49,711 bases of DNA from Variovorax soli NBRC 106424 (GTDB lineage: Bacteria; Pseudomonadota; Gammaproteobacteria; Burkholderiales; Burkholderiaceae_C), in the NCBI RefSeq assembly GCF_001591385.1, contig NZ_BCUU01000032.1, positions 1 through 49,711 of the forward strand, read 5' to 3'. The position numbers and the translations under genes were made by a program. The stretch's first letter is position 1; every line of letters begins with the position of its first letter. Below, piece by piece: positions 15,925 to 24,513 of the stretch. Below the pieces are notes generated by a model that was not told where the DNA came from, searched no databases, and saw nothing but the letters and a program-made list of their open reading frames with translations.

Positions 15925-16878
15925 TCAGTTCTCGAAGACCTGTCCGGCCTTCAACTCGAAGCCGCGCAGAAATTCTGCCGCCGGCAGGCGCTTGCCGCCG
16001 GGGCGCTGCAGTTCGGTGGCCACCAGGCGCCCGCGGCCGGTGGCCACCACGATGCCCTGGGGCGAGGCCTCCAGCACGGTGCCGGGGGCGGCGCCCGCCT
16101 CGTCCGCCTGCACATGGGCGGCCCAGAGCTTGATGACCTCGCCGCCAACAGCGCTGCTCGCACCGGGAAAAGGATCGAAGGCGCGCACGCGGCGCACGAG
16201 CACTTCGGCCGGCTGGGTCCAGTCGATCTTCGCCTCGTGCTTCTCGATCTTGTGCGCGTAGGTGATGCCCTCGGCCGGCTGCTTCACCGGCTGCAGCTGG
16301 CCCGCCTGCGCCGCGCGCAGCGCATCGACGATGAGCCGCCCGCCCATGCCGGCCAGGCGGTCGTGCAGGCGCGCGGTGCTGTCGTCGCCGATGTCCAGCC
16401 GCTCTTCGAGCAGCATGTCGCCGGTGTCCAGGCCTGCGTCCATCTGCATGATGGTCACGCCGGTCTGCGCATCGCCCGCCTCGATGGCGCGGTGGATGGG
16501 CGCTGCGCCGCGCCACCTGGGCAGCAGCGACGCATGGATGTTGAGGCAGCCCAGGCGCGGCGTGTCGAGCACCCACTGCGGCAGGATGAGCCCGTAGGCC
16601 GCCACCACCATGACATCGGCCTGCGCGGCCAGCAGGGCCTCGCGCGCCGCGGCCGCCTCAGGGTATTTGCCGTCCAGCCGCAGGCTGCGCGGCTGCGCCA
16701 CCGGCCAGCCGTGCGCCAGCGCGCATTGCTTGACGGGCGAGGCCTGCAGTTTCATGCCGCGGCCGGCGGGCCGGTCGGGCTGCGTGAGCACCAGCACGAC
16801 GTCGAAGCCGCCGGCGGCGGCAATGGCTTCCAGCGCCGTGCGTGCGAACTCCGGCGTGCCTGCGAAAACGACTCTCAC
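15925..16878 (-). CDS. fmt: Methionyl-tRNA formyltransferase
   Basis: 317 aa, the typical length. It formylates initiator Met-tRNA using 10-formyltetrahydrofolate. Motifs: [44 protein letters not shown] with the catalytic N-H region, [17 protein letters not shown] with the catalytic Asp, and a C-terminal OB-like tRNA domain. The ATG overlaps the stop of the preceding lipoprotein gene (ATGA). It is in the conserved def-fmt cluster with an extra lipoprotein gene between. Confidence 0.97.
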   Translation of the reverse strand: MRVVFAGTPEFARTALEAIAAAGGFDVVLVLTQPDRPAGRGMKLQASPVKQCALAHGWPVAQPRSLRLDGKYPEAAAAREALLAAQADVMVVAAYGLILPQWVLDTPRLGCLNIHASLLPRWRGAAPIHRAIEAGDAQTGVTIMQMDAGLDTGDMLLEERLDIGDDSTARLHDRLAGMGGRLIVDALRAAQAGQLQPVKQPAEGITYAHKIEKHEAKIDWTQPAEVLVRRVRAFDPFPGASSAVGGEVIKLWAAHVQADEAGAAPGTVLEASPQGIVVATGRGRLVATELQRPGGKRLPAAEFLRGFELKAGQVFEN

Positions 16879-17384
16879 CAGCGGAACCGACGCTCGTCGT
16901 AGCGAAGATCGTCACCCACGTGGTAGCGCCGCACGACGCCCTGCGGATCGATGTAGATGTACAGGAAGCGCGGGTTGTTGATCTGCAGGTAGCGCCACGA
17001 CCAGACGTTGCCGTTGAACGAGGACACCTGCGTGATTTCGTACGGCCGGCCGTAGGTGCGCACCACGTCTTCCACGCGCCACCTGTCGATCAGGATGGTC
17101 TGCGCGAAGTAGCGCTCGTCCATCTCCTGGATCACCGACACCACGCGCCCGTTGGCATCCAGGTCGACGTTGTTGACCTCGAAGCCCATCGGCGCGCGTG
17201 AGTACTGCAGGCGCTCTCCGCCTTGCGGCAGCGGATACACCGCCGTCGGCGCACCGACGCGCTGCATCACCTCGGTGCGGGTGGCGCCCAGCGGAACGTT
17301 GTAAGGGTCGCTCGCGCAGCCGGCCAGCACCGCCAGGGCGGCCGCAACGACCAGCGTGGAAGCAAGGCGCAGGCGAGTGGTCAT
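16875..17384 (-). CDS. Small lipoprotein, BamE/SmpA-like
   Basis: 169 aa. The lipobox is LAVLAGC (C22). The mature part begins with a BamE/OmlA-like stretch ([19 protein letters not shown]) followed by beta-rich sequence rich in aromatic residues ([18 protein letters not shown]). It resembles the outer-membrane-assembly lipoprotein fold, but the protein is longer than BamE and sits between def and fmt. It starts 13 bases after def. A true BamE role is uncertain. Confidence 0.78.
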   Translation of the reverse strand: MTTRLRLASTLVVAAALAVLAGCASDPYNVPLGATRTEVMQRVGAPTAVYPLPQGGERLQYSRAPMGFEVNNVDLDANGRVVSVIQEMDERYFAQTILIDRWRVEDVVRTYGRPYEITQVSSFNGNVWSWRYLQINNPRFLYIYIDPQGVVRRYHVGDDLRYDERRFRW

Positions 17385-17397
17385 GGCTTGGCTCCGG

Positions 17398-17922
17398 TCA
17401 GGCCCGGCGCGCGTCGCGCTGGTCTTCGCGCTGCTGCTTGAGCAGCTTGCTCTTGATGCGGTTGCGCTTGAGCGGCGACAGGTATTCGACGAACACCTTG
17501 CCCAGCAGGTGGTCCAGCTCGTGCTGGATGCACACCGCCAGCAGGCCCTCGGCCTCGATGTTCTGCTCGCGGCCCTCGGCGTCCAGCGCCTTGACCTTGA
17601 CCAAGGTGGAGCGCTCCACGCCGTCGTAGATGCCGGGCACCGACAGGCAGCCTTCCTCGTTCACCACCTTCTCGTCGCTGGCCCAGGTGATCTCGGGGTT
17701 GATGAGCACCAGCGGCTCGTCCCGCTCTTCGGAGGTGTCGATGACGACCACGCGTTCGTGCACGTCGATCTGGGTCGCGGCCAGGCCGATGCCGTTGGCC
17801 GCGTACATGGTCTCGAGCATGTCCGCCGCCAGCGTCTTGATGCGCTGGTCGATCGCCTGCACCGGCTTGGCCACCGTGTGCAGGCGCGGATCGGGGTAAC
17901 TAAGAATGTTTCGTTTCGCCAT
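17398..17922 (-). CDS. def: Peptide deformylase
   Basis: 174 aa from ATG 17922 ([18 protein letters not shown]). An in-frame upstream ATG at 17955 is not family sequence. It removes the formyl group from nascent proteins. All three family motifs are present: [16 protein letters not shown] with the metal cysteine, and the metal-binding [10 protein letters not shown]. It is the first gene of def - lipoprotein - fmt - azlC - azlD on this strand and divergent from the LysM gene. Confidence 0.97.
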   Translation of the reverse strand: MAKRNILSYPDPRLHTVAKPVQAIDQRIKTLAADMLETMYAANGIGLAATQIDVHERVVVIDTSEERDEPLVLINPEITWASDEKVVNEEGCLSVPGIYDGVERSTLVKVKALDAEGREQNIEAEGLLAVCIQHELDHLLGKVFVEYLSPLKRNRIKSKLLKQQREDQRDARRA

Positions 17923-18087
17923 GGAAAAACTGCAGGTTGTCGCTATTTTCGCCACTTCCAGGGGTTGACGCGCCTGCCGAGGGCGATAAACGTTGCCCCC
18001 TCAAGGGCTTCAGCGCAGAATTCGTTGCAAATTGTGAGGATTTGTTCGAAGGGCAGCCCTGCCCAGCGCATGCACATCATCCCAGCC

Positions 18088-19317
18088 ATGAAGACATTCA
18101 GCTCCGGCTCCGGCCGCCTTTCTCGACCACGCTCGCGCCCGAACCTGCTGGCCTGCCTTGCGGCGCTGGCAGTGCTCGGCGCCGGCGTGCAGGCGGCCCA
18201 TGCGCAGAAGTACCCCATCACCCCGCAGCAGCGCGCCACCGCCCAGGCCACGTCCCAGGCGGGCATCCCCGTGAGCGAGCTGGCTCCCGGCGCGCCGGAC
18301 GAATACACCGTCAGGCGCGGCGACACGCTGTGGGGCATTTCCGGCATGTACCTGCGCCGGCCCTGGCGCTGGCCGGAGCTGTGGGGCATGAACATGGCGG
18401 ACATCAAGAATCCGCACCTGATCTACCCCGGCCAGGTTCTGTACCTGGACAAGACCGATGGGCGCGCGCGCCTGTCGACCCGCGCCGGCAGCGGCTCGGG
18501 CGGCACCATCAAGCTGTCGCCGCGCACGCGCTACGAGTCGCTGGCCGGCATGGCCCTGCCCACGCTCAAGCCCAGCCTGATCGAGCCCTTCCTGAGCGAG
18601 CCGGTCGTGGTGGACGAAAACACGCTGGCCAATGCGCCGCGCATCGTGGCGGGCAACGACAACCATGTGCTGCTGGCCCGCGGCGACCGCGCCTATGCCA
18701 TCGGCGGCGCCGAGGGCGAGCTGATCGAGCAGTCCGGCCCGATCAAGCAGTTCCGCGTGTTCCGCAATGCCACGCCGCTGGTCGACCCGGCCACCGGCGA
18801 GGTGCTGGGCTACGAGGCGCAGTACCTGGGCCGCGCGCAACTGCAGCGCAGCCAGTCGATGGAATCGCAGATGCAGGACGGCAAGATGGTGACCAACGTC
18901 GTGCCGGCCACCATCGACCTCATCTCGGCCAAGGAAGAGGTCCGCGCCGGCGACCGCCTGCTGCCCGAGCCGCCGCGCCAGCTGGTGAGCTATGTGCCGC
19001 GCGCACCGGCCGGCCCGATGGATGGCGGGCGCATCATCTCGGTGTACGGCAACGCCGTGACCTTTGCGGCGCAGAACCAGGTGGTGGCCATCAACAAGGG
19101 GCTGCGCGACGGCATCGAAAGCGGCAACGTCCTGGCCATCCTGAAAAATGGCGAGGTCATCACCGACCGCACCAACGGCGGCAAGGAAACGCTCAAATTG
19201 CCCAATGAGCGCATCGGATTGCTGATGGTGTTCCGTCCCTTCGAAAAGGTGTCGTACGCTCTGGTCCTCGAGATCAGCGATGTGCCGAAAGCCGGTGACC
19301 TGCTGGTCAATCCGTAG
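18088..19317 (+). CDS. Exported LysM-domain protein
   Basis: 409 aa from ATG 18088; an ATG at 18070 is an equal alternative. A signal peptide with an arginine-rich n-region (SRPRSRPNLLACLAALAVLG) ends near AHAQ. A single LysM domain follows (YTVRRGDTLWGISGMYLRRP to LIYPGQVLYLD, about 72-125). The remaining 280 residues are beta-rich with no recognised enzyme motif. It probably binds peptidoglycan in the periplasm. The position beside dprA and divergent from def is a conserved betaproteobacterial arrangement. Confidence 0.88.
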   Translation: MKTFSSGSGRLSRPRSRPNLLACLAALAVLGAGVQAAHAQKYPITPQQRATAQATSQAGIPVSELAPGAPDEYTVRRGDTLWGISGMYLRRPWRWPELWGMNMADIKNPHLIYPGQVLYLDKTDGRARLSTRAGSGSGGTIKLSPRTRYESLAGMALPTLKPSLIEPFLSEPVVVDENTLANAPRIVAGNDNHVLLARGDRAYAIGGAEGELIEQSGPIKQFRVFRNATPLVDPATGEVLGYEAQYLGRAQLQRSQSMESQMQDGKMVTNVVPATIDLISAKEEVRAGDRLLPEPPRQLVSYVPRAPAGPMDGGRIISVYGNAVTFAAQNQVVAINKGLRDGIESGNVLAILKNGEVITDRTNGGKETLKLPNERIGLLMVFRPFEKVSYALVLEISDVPKAGDLLVNP

Positions 19318-19337
19318 GCACATCAATTCACCTTTCC

Positions 19338-20483
19338 TTGGGTTCCTTTTCCCGCGACGAACTTCAACACTGGCTGCGACTGACGCTGACCCCCGGGGTC
19401 GGCGACGGTTCATCCCGCAAGCTGCTGGCGGCCTTCGGGCTGCCTGAGGCGGTCTTCGCGCAGCCGCGCGCCGCGCTGCTGCAGGTGGTGTCGCAGGCCC
19501 AGGCCAATGCGCTGACCGAGCAACCGCCGGAGCTGGAACTGCTCACCGAGCAGACCTGGCAATGGCTGCAGGCGGCACCTGGGCGGCACCGCATCCTGAC
19601 GCTGGCCGACGCCGGCTACCCCGCCTCGCTGCTCGAGACGGCCGATCCACCCCTGCTGCTCTACCTGATGGGTCCGGAACAGTTCGACCTGTCCCAACTC
19701 GGGCGCAGCCTCGCGGTGGTGGGCAGCCGCAATCCCACGCCGCAGGGCGCCGGCAATGCGCGCGCCTTCGGCCGTGCACTGGCGGAAGCCGGCGTGACGG
19801 TGGTGTCAGGCATGGCGCTGGGCATCGACGGCGCGGCGCACGAGGGCGCGCTGGAGGGCGCCGCCGGCAACGCGTCCTTCGTGGCCACAGTCGCGGTCGT
19901 CGGCACCGGGCTCGACCGGGTCTACCCCGCGCGGCATCGGCAACTGGCGCACCGCATCGCCCAGCAGGGCCTGCTGGTGAGCGAGCTGCCGCTGGGCACG
20001 CCGCCGCTCACGCAGAATTTTCCGAAGCGCAACCGGATCATCGCCGGGCTCACGCGCGGCACGCTGGTGGTGGAGGCCGCGCTGCAATCGGGCTCGCTGA
20101 TCACCGCACGGCTGGCCGTCGAGCAGGGCAAGGAGGTGTTCGCCATCCCCGGCTCCATCCATGCGCCGCAGTCGCGCGGCTGCCATGCGCTGATCCGCCA
20201 GGGTGCCAAGCTGGTCGAGACGGCGAAGGACATCTTCGAGGACCTGGACCTGCGCGTCGAAACCGCACAGGTGAAACAGGCCGCTTGCGCCGATGCACAG
20301 GCCGCCCGCGAGGAAGCGCCATTGCTCGCCGCCATAGGGCACGATCCCGTCAGCCTCGACGCCCTGGTGGCCCGCACAGGCTGGCCGGCCGCGCAGCTGC
20401 AGGCGCAGTTGCTGGAGCTGGAGTTGTCCGGCGAGGTGGCACGCCTGCCGGGAGGGTTGTTTCAACGCGTCGATCACGCCTGA
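19338..20483 (+). CDS. dprA: DNA-processing protein DprA/Smf
   Basis: 381 aa. DprA loads RecA onto incoming single-stranded DNA during transformation. The Rossmann-like core shows LAVVGSRNPTPQG, VSGMALGIDGAAHEGAL, VAVVGTGLDRVYPARH, FPKRNRIIAGLTRGTLVVEA, SGSLITARLAVEQGKEVFA and PGSIHAPQSRGCHALI. An N-terminal SAM-like and a C-terminal winged-helix region flank it. No ATG is available upstream of the first conserved residues, so TTG at 19338 (MGSFSRDEL) is the likely start, 20 bases after the LysM stop. Confidence 0.94.
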   Translation: MGSFSRDELQHWLRLTLTPGVGDGSSRKLLAAFGLPEAVFAQPRAALLQVVSQAQANALTEQPPELELLTEQTWQWLQAAPGRHRILTLADAGYPASLLETADPPLLLYLMGPEQFDLSQLGRSLAVVGSRNPTPQGAGNARAFGRALAEAGVTVVSGMALGIDGAAHEGALEGAAGNASFVATVAVVGTGLDRVYPARHRQLAHRIAQQGLLVSELPLGTPPLTQNFPKRNRIIAGLTRGTLVVEAALQSGSLITARLAVEQGKEVFAIPGSIHAPQSRGCHALIRQGAKLVETAKDIFEDLDLRVETAQVKQAACADAQAAREEAPLLAAIGHDPVSLDALVARTGWPAAQLQAQLLELELSGEVARLPGGLFQRVDHA

Positions 20484-20490
20484 TACCGAT

Positions 20491-20518
20491 TGCCTCGAAA
20501 CGTCACTCCGGTATATTG
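20491..20518 (+). promoter_or_regulatory. Sigma70-type promoter of smg, leaderless arrangement
   Basis: TTGCCT (20491-20496), a 16-base spacer and TATATT (20513-20518). The expected transcript start falls at about 20524-20526, which is the smg ATG (20524). No ribosome site precedes that ATG. Confidence 0.55.
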
Positions 20519-20523
20519 GGCCC

Positions 20524-21042
20524 ATGTATGACGTGCTTGTGTTCGTTTACGAAAACTACTGGCGCGGCGACGCTTGCCCCGAGGCCGAACAGCTGGGCCG
20601 CAAGCTCAGTGCCAACGGCTTCGAGGACGAGGACATACGCGACGCGCTTCAATGGCTCGACGGGCTGAGCCTGGCGACCCAGGGCATCCAGCTCACGCGC
20701 AACGAGGACGACGGCAGCGTCACGGTCGGCGCGCCCCTGGCGCCCACCGAACTGGCCTTCGATCCGTCGCCTGACGCCATGCGCGTGTACTCGGTGGCCG
20801 AGCAGGACCACCTGGGCGCCGAGTGCCTGGGCTTCCTGACCTTCCTGGACAGCGCGCAGGCCCTGCCTGCGGGCATGCGCGAGGTGGTCATCGAACGGGC
20901 CATGGCCGCGCCGGGCGATCCGCTCGCGCTGGAAGAGCTGAAGATCATCCTGCTGATGGTGCACTGGAGCACCGGCATCGAGCCCGATGCGCTGGTGCTG
21001 GACGAACTCTGCGACGACCCCGAGGATCGCCTTCCTCACTAG
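20524..21042 (+). CDS. smg: Smg family protein (DUF494)
   Basis: 172 aa. It matches Smg/DUF494 from its first residues (MYDVLVFVYENYWRGDACP, LGRKLSANGFEDEDIRDAL). The C-terminal tail is EVVIERAMAAPGDPLALEEL. The function is not established; genes are regularly found next to dprA, as here. It begins 40 bases after dprA with its own promoter-like sequence and no leader. The TAG stop lies in a hairpin shared with the convergent DUF1631 gene. Confidence 0.92.
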   Translation: MYDVLVFVYENYWRGDACPEAEQLGRKLSANGFEDEDIRDALQWLDGLSLATQGIQLTRNEDDGSVTVGAPLAPTELAFDPSPDAMRVYSVAEQDHLGAECLGFLTFLDSAQALPAGMREVVIERAMAAPGDPLALEELKIILLMVHWSTGIEPDALVLDELCDDPEDRLPH

Positions 21043-21055
21043 CCGACTGGCTAGT
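21038..21055. terminator. Short hairpin shared by two convergent stop codons
   Basis: ACTAGCC-GACT-GGCTAGT is a perfect 7-bp stem. Its left arm carries the TAG of smg and its right arm the TAG (as CTA) of the DUF1631 gene. No T-run follows on either strand, so it is at best a weak bidirectional terminator. Confidence 0.4.
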
Positions 21056-23426
21056 CGAGCAGGCGCTCCGGGTTGGCGTCGAGCTTGGCCAGCGCCTCGC
21101 GCGTGGCGCGCGCCGTCAGCGTTTCCTCTTCGGCCGGCACCAGCAGGCCGGCCTGCAGGTAGGAGGCCAGGCGGCCAGCCTGGATGAGGAAGCTGCGCCC
21201 GCCGGGCGCGGCGAACAGATGCAGCTGCTTGCGGTCGCTGCGCCACACGAACTGCACCTGCGTCGGGCGGTTGTTGTGATCGAGCATGAACCAGTTGCCC
21301 ACCTGCAGCTCATGCGCCCAGGTCAGCATCTCGTCGCTGACCTTGACGCCGGTATCGGGCACCACTTCGATGGAGGCGGCGTCCACGCCCAGCAGCAGTT
21401 CAATGCTGGCGGCGTCCAGCGGCAGGTCGGTGGCGCCTTCGTCGCTGACGAAATCTTCCAGGTTGGCCAGGCGCTTGGCCATGGCGTCGATCTGGGCCGA
21501 CGGGATGGCGTCGGTCTTGGACATGAAGGCGTCGGCCAGGGTCTGGCCGATGGTCTTGATGTGCTGCTCCTGCGGATCGCCCTCGATGCCCAGCAGGGCC
21601 ATGCCCTGGCGCAGGCGCTGCAGCAGGTTGGGCAGGTCCTGGATGACGCGGGCGCGGTCGTTGCGGTTGGGCTTGGCGCTGGCCGCCCACACCAGGTCGG
21701 CGGCCGCGCGCTTGAGCGTCACGGTCTGCTGGTCCTGGGCGCCGTAGCGCAGGGCCGCCAGCGCCAGCGCCTCGGCCCACACCTTGAACAGGAACTCCCG
21801 GATCTCCTCGCGCACCGGGATGTCGTTGAGCATCTTGCGCAGCTCGATGGTGTACTGGATCGCCATCGTCTCCTTCTGCTCGACCTGCTGGGCCACGCTC
21901 ATCAGGCGCTGGGTGGCATCGCTTTGCGTGAGGTACTTGGAGAGGAAGGCGACGAATTCGTCGTACACCAGCTTGAACACGCGCTGGCCGGTTTCCGGGT
22001 ACTGCTCGATGACCTGCACCACGCGGCGGATCTCGCCTTCGAGCGCGCTGCCGGAAATGGCCGCCGCGTCGAAGCCCATCACGCACGAGCCCATGCGGTC
22101 GATGAGCATGCGCGCCGGATGCTGCAGCGTGCCGAAGAATTCGGGCTCGGCAATGGCCACCCGCAGCACCGGCATCTGCAGGCGCGCAAACCACACGCGC
22201 GCCGAGAACGGAATGCGCTCCTCGGCCAGGATGGCCTGGAACATGAGCGCCACGATCTCCACCGTGGCCTTGTCGGCGGTGGTGGGGGCCTTTTTCTTCA
22301 GCTCGGCCGCGCGGCGGCGCATGTCGACCGCGCTTTGCTGGATGGCCGTGGCCTCGTCGCCCACCACGTATTGCGACGAGGCGGCGCGGTAGGCCACCTC
22401 GGCGTCCATGATGGCCTGCACGAATACCGGGGACGCGGCACCCGGCGCGACGCCGCGCAGGCCGCCCGCGCCGCCGCCGGCCGCATTCGCAGCCATGGCG
22501 CTGCTCCCGCCGACGAAATCGGTCCCGATGCGCGCCGTGACGAAGCGCTTGAGGCTGCTCAGCACGCCCTGCGCCCGCTGGGCCGCAATCATCAGCGGCG
22601 TGCCGATCAGGGGGAAATCGCCTGCGCCCATCGGGGCACCGGGCCGGCTGGCGCCGACCGGGTTCTGCAGGCCGATGGCCGCCGGCGCGAACCCGCCGCC
22701 GCCGTGCAGCGGTGCGTCCATCGTCATGCCGCGGCCGGTGAAGCCCATCGGCACTGACGAAGGAGCGCCGTGGGCACGCTTGACGAAGCCCTTGAGGTCG
22801 ATCTCCGGCATGATGCCCCGGCTCACCAGGAACGCGTTGGCGTCCTTGTAGGCCTTCAGGATCACGTCCAGCATCTGCTGCTGCACCACGTCCTGCACCT
22901 TGGTCCACAGGGCCCGCGTGAGGCCGGCCGCCAGCCACTGGTCGACCAGCAGCTTGGACAGCACCTCGGGACGCAGCACGTCCTTGGCATTGAGTTCGCC
23001 CGTGTTCTCGAGGTACTGCATGCGCAGGCGCAGGTCGTTCAGCTCGAAGCTGGCCTTGTCCTGGATCACCAGCGCCAGGCGGGACGACAGGATGTTGTTC
23101 TCCACCACCTCGTCGCCAATGAGTTCCAGGCCGCCGCTGAGCGACTGCAGCGTGGAGCCGGTGGACTGCATGCTCTGCAGCGCCCGGCGCCAGCCCGAGG
23201 CGGTCAGGTTGACCCAGCGCGACTCCTGCTCGACGAAGGCGACGAAGTCGTCCCGGTTCTGATGCATCTCGCGGGCATTGCCGCCCTGCGAGGAAAGCGA
23301 ATTGAGCCGCTCGCGGATGGCATGGGCGGTGGGCGCGATCACCCCTTCGGTGGCGGCAACGAAGCGCTCGCGCGTCTCGCGCGCGAGTTGAACGGAAGAT
23401 GCGCTGGAACGCTCTGTGCTGCTCAT
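21051..23426 (-). CDS. DUF1631 family protein
   Basis: 791 aa, a large mostly helical cytoplasmic protein. It matches DUF1631 by overall layout: an N-terminal helical part (QNRDDFVAFVEQESRWVNLT, VVENNILSSRLALVIQDKAS, then LRPEVLSKLLVDQWLAAGLT), a low-complexity Gly/Ala/Pro middle (about 215-345), and a C-terminal part ending in a PilZ-like stretch (VGNWFMLDHNNRPTQVQFVW). The function is unknown; a cyclic-di-GMP link would be speculative. It is convergent with smg, and a plausible promoter lies at 23492-23519. Confidence 0.85.
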   Translation of the reverse strand: MSSTERSSASSVQLARETRERFVAATEGVIAPTAHAIRERLNSLSSQGGNAREMHQNRDDFVAFVEQESRWVNLTASGWRRALQSMQSTGSTLQSLSGGLELIGDEVVENNILSSRLALVIQDKASFELNDLRLRMQYLENTGELNAKDVLRPEVLSKLLVDQWLAAGLTRALWTKVQDVVQQQMLDVILKAYKDANAFLVSRGIMPEIDLKGFVKRAHGAPSSVPMGFTGRGMTMDAPLHGGGGFAPAAIGLQNPVGASRPGAPMGAGDFPLIGTPLMIAAQRAQGVLSSLKRFVTARIGTDFVGGSSAMAANAAGGGAGGLRGVAPGAASPVFVQAIMDAEVAYRAASSQYVVGDEATAIQQSAVDMRRRAAELKKKAPTTADKATVEIVALMFQAILAEERIPFSARVWFARLQMPVLRVAIAEPEFFGTLQHPARMLIDRMGSCVMGFDAAAISGSALEGEIRRVVQVIEQYPETGQRVFKLVYDEFVAFLSKYLTQSDATQRLMSVAQQVEQKETMAIQYTIELRKMLNDIPVREEIREFLFKVWAEALALAALRYGAQDQQTVTLKRAAADLVWAASAKPNRNDRARVIQDLPNLLQRLRQGMALLGIEGDPQEQHIKTIGQTLADAFMSKTDAIPSAQIDAMAKRLANLEDFVSDEGATDLPLDAASIELLLGVDAASIEVVPDTGVKVSDEMLTWAHELQVGNWFMLDHNNRPTQVQFVWRSDRKQLHLFAAPGGRSFLIQAGRLASYLQAGLLVPAEEETLTARATREALAKLDANPERLLD

Positions 23427-23491
23427 GGAAGGTCAGGTCGGCTGGACACCGGCGACAGCGCCGAGCTTGCCCTGCGCGCGCGATCCGCACA

Positions 23492-23519
23492 AGTATCGCA
23501 GCATGCTCGGCAACCCCAA
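23492..23519 (-). promoter_or_regulatory. Candidate promoter of the DUF1631 gene
   Basis: On the minus strand TTGGGG (23514-23519), a 16-base spacer and GATACT (23492-23497) with an extended TGC before the -10. The predicted start gives a leader of about 60 bases to the ATG at 23426. Confidence 0.4.
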
Positions 23520-23542
23520 CGTCGCGTGCGGCCCACGGCGGG

Positions 23543-24496
23543 TCAGACCACCGCGCCGGCGTTCGGGTCGTCCGGGTCGCCGTCCCGTTTCGTGGAACCC
23601 TTGACCAGGTCTTCGCGCTTGACGCCCAGCCACATGGCGATGGCGGCGGCCACGAAGGCGGAAGAGTAGATGCCGAACAGGATGCCGATGGTCAGCGCCA
23701 GGGCGAAGTAGTGCAGCGTCGGGCCGCCGAAGAAGAACATCGACAGCACCACCAGCTGCGTGGAGCCGTGGGTGATGATGGTGCGGCTGATGGTGGAGGT
23801 GATCGCGTTGTCGATGATCTCCACGGTGCTCATCTTGCGGTAGCGCCGGAAGTTCTCGCGGATGCGGTCGAAGATAACCACCGATTCGTTCACCGAATAG
23901 CCCAGCACCGCCAGCACCGCCGCCAGCACCGCCAGCGAGAACTCCCACTGGAAGAAGGCGAAGAAGCCCAGGATGATCACCACGTCGTGCAGGTTGGCCA
24001 GCACCGTGGCCAGGGCGAATTTCCACTCGAAGCGGAAGGCCAGGTAGATCATGATGCCCACCACCACCATGCCCAGGGCCTTCAGCCCGTTGGTGGTGAG
24101 CTCGTCGCCCACCTGCGGGCCGACGAACTCGTTGCGGCGCAGTTGAACCGACGGATCGACGGCCTTGAGCGCGTCGATCACCTGCGTGCTCTGCTGCGAA
24201 GAGCTCACGCCCTTTTGCGCGGGCAGGCGGATCATCACGTCGCGCGAGGTGCCGAAGTTCTGCACCTGCACATCCTGGAAGCCCAGCTTGCCGATGGCCT
24301 CGCGAACCTTGCCGAGGTCGGCCGTCTGCTGGTAGGCCACTTCCATGACCGTGCCGCCGGTGAACTCCACCGACAGGTGCAGCCCGCGGTGGAACAGGAA
24401 GAACACGGCCAGCACGAAGGTGATGACCGAGATGGCGTTCAGCACCAGCGCGTGGCGCATGAACGGGATGGTGCGGTGGATGCGGAAGAATTCCAT
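23543..24496 (-). CDS. secF: Protein translocase subunit SecF
   Basis: 317 aa with six membrane segments and one large periplasmic loop. Family motifs are SVEFTGGTVMEVAY after the first segment, VVVGIMIYLAFRFEWKFALA, VLGYSVNESVVIFDRIREN and GIYSSAFVAAAIAMWLG. With SecD it uses the proton gradient to help pull proteins across the inner membrane. It starts 17 bases after secD. Confidence 0.97.
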   Translation of the reverse strand: MEFFRIHRTIPFMRHALVLNAISVITFVLAVFFLFHRGLHLSVEFTGGTVMEVAYQQTADLGKVREAIGKLGFQDVQVQNFGTSRDVMIRLPAQKGVSSSQQSTQVIDALKAVDPSVQLRRNEFVGPQVGDELTTNGLKALGMVVVGIMIYLAFRFEWKFALATVLANLHDVVIILGFFAFFQWEFSLAVLAAVLAVLGYSVNESVVIFDRIRENFRRYRKMSTVEIIDNAITSTISRTIITHGSTQLVVLSMFFFGGPTLHYFALALTIGILFGIYSSAFVAAAIAMWLGVKREDLVKGSTKRDGDPDDPNAGAVV

Positions 24497-24513
24497 GGCG
24501 CGTCCTGCCCTTC

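Noticed and set aside
17965..17990. TTGACG and GATAAA before the LysM gene as a promoter
   Set aside because: The spacing is 14 bases, too short for a confident sigma70 promoter.
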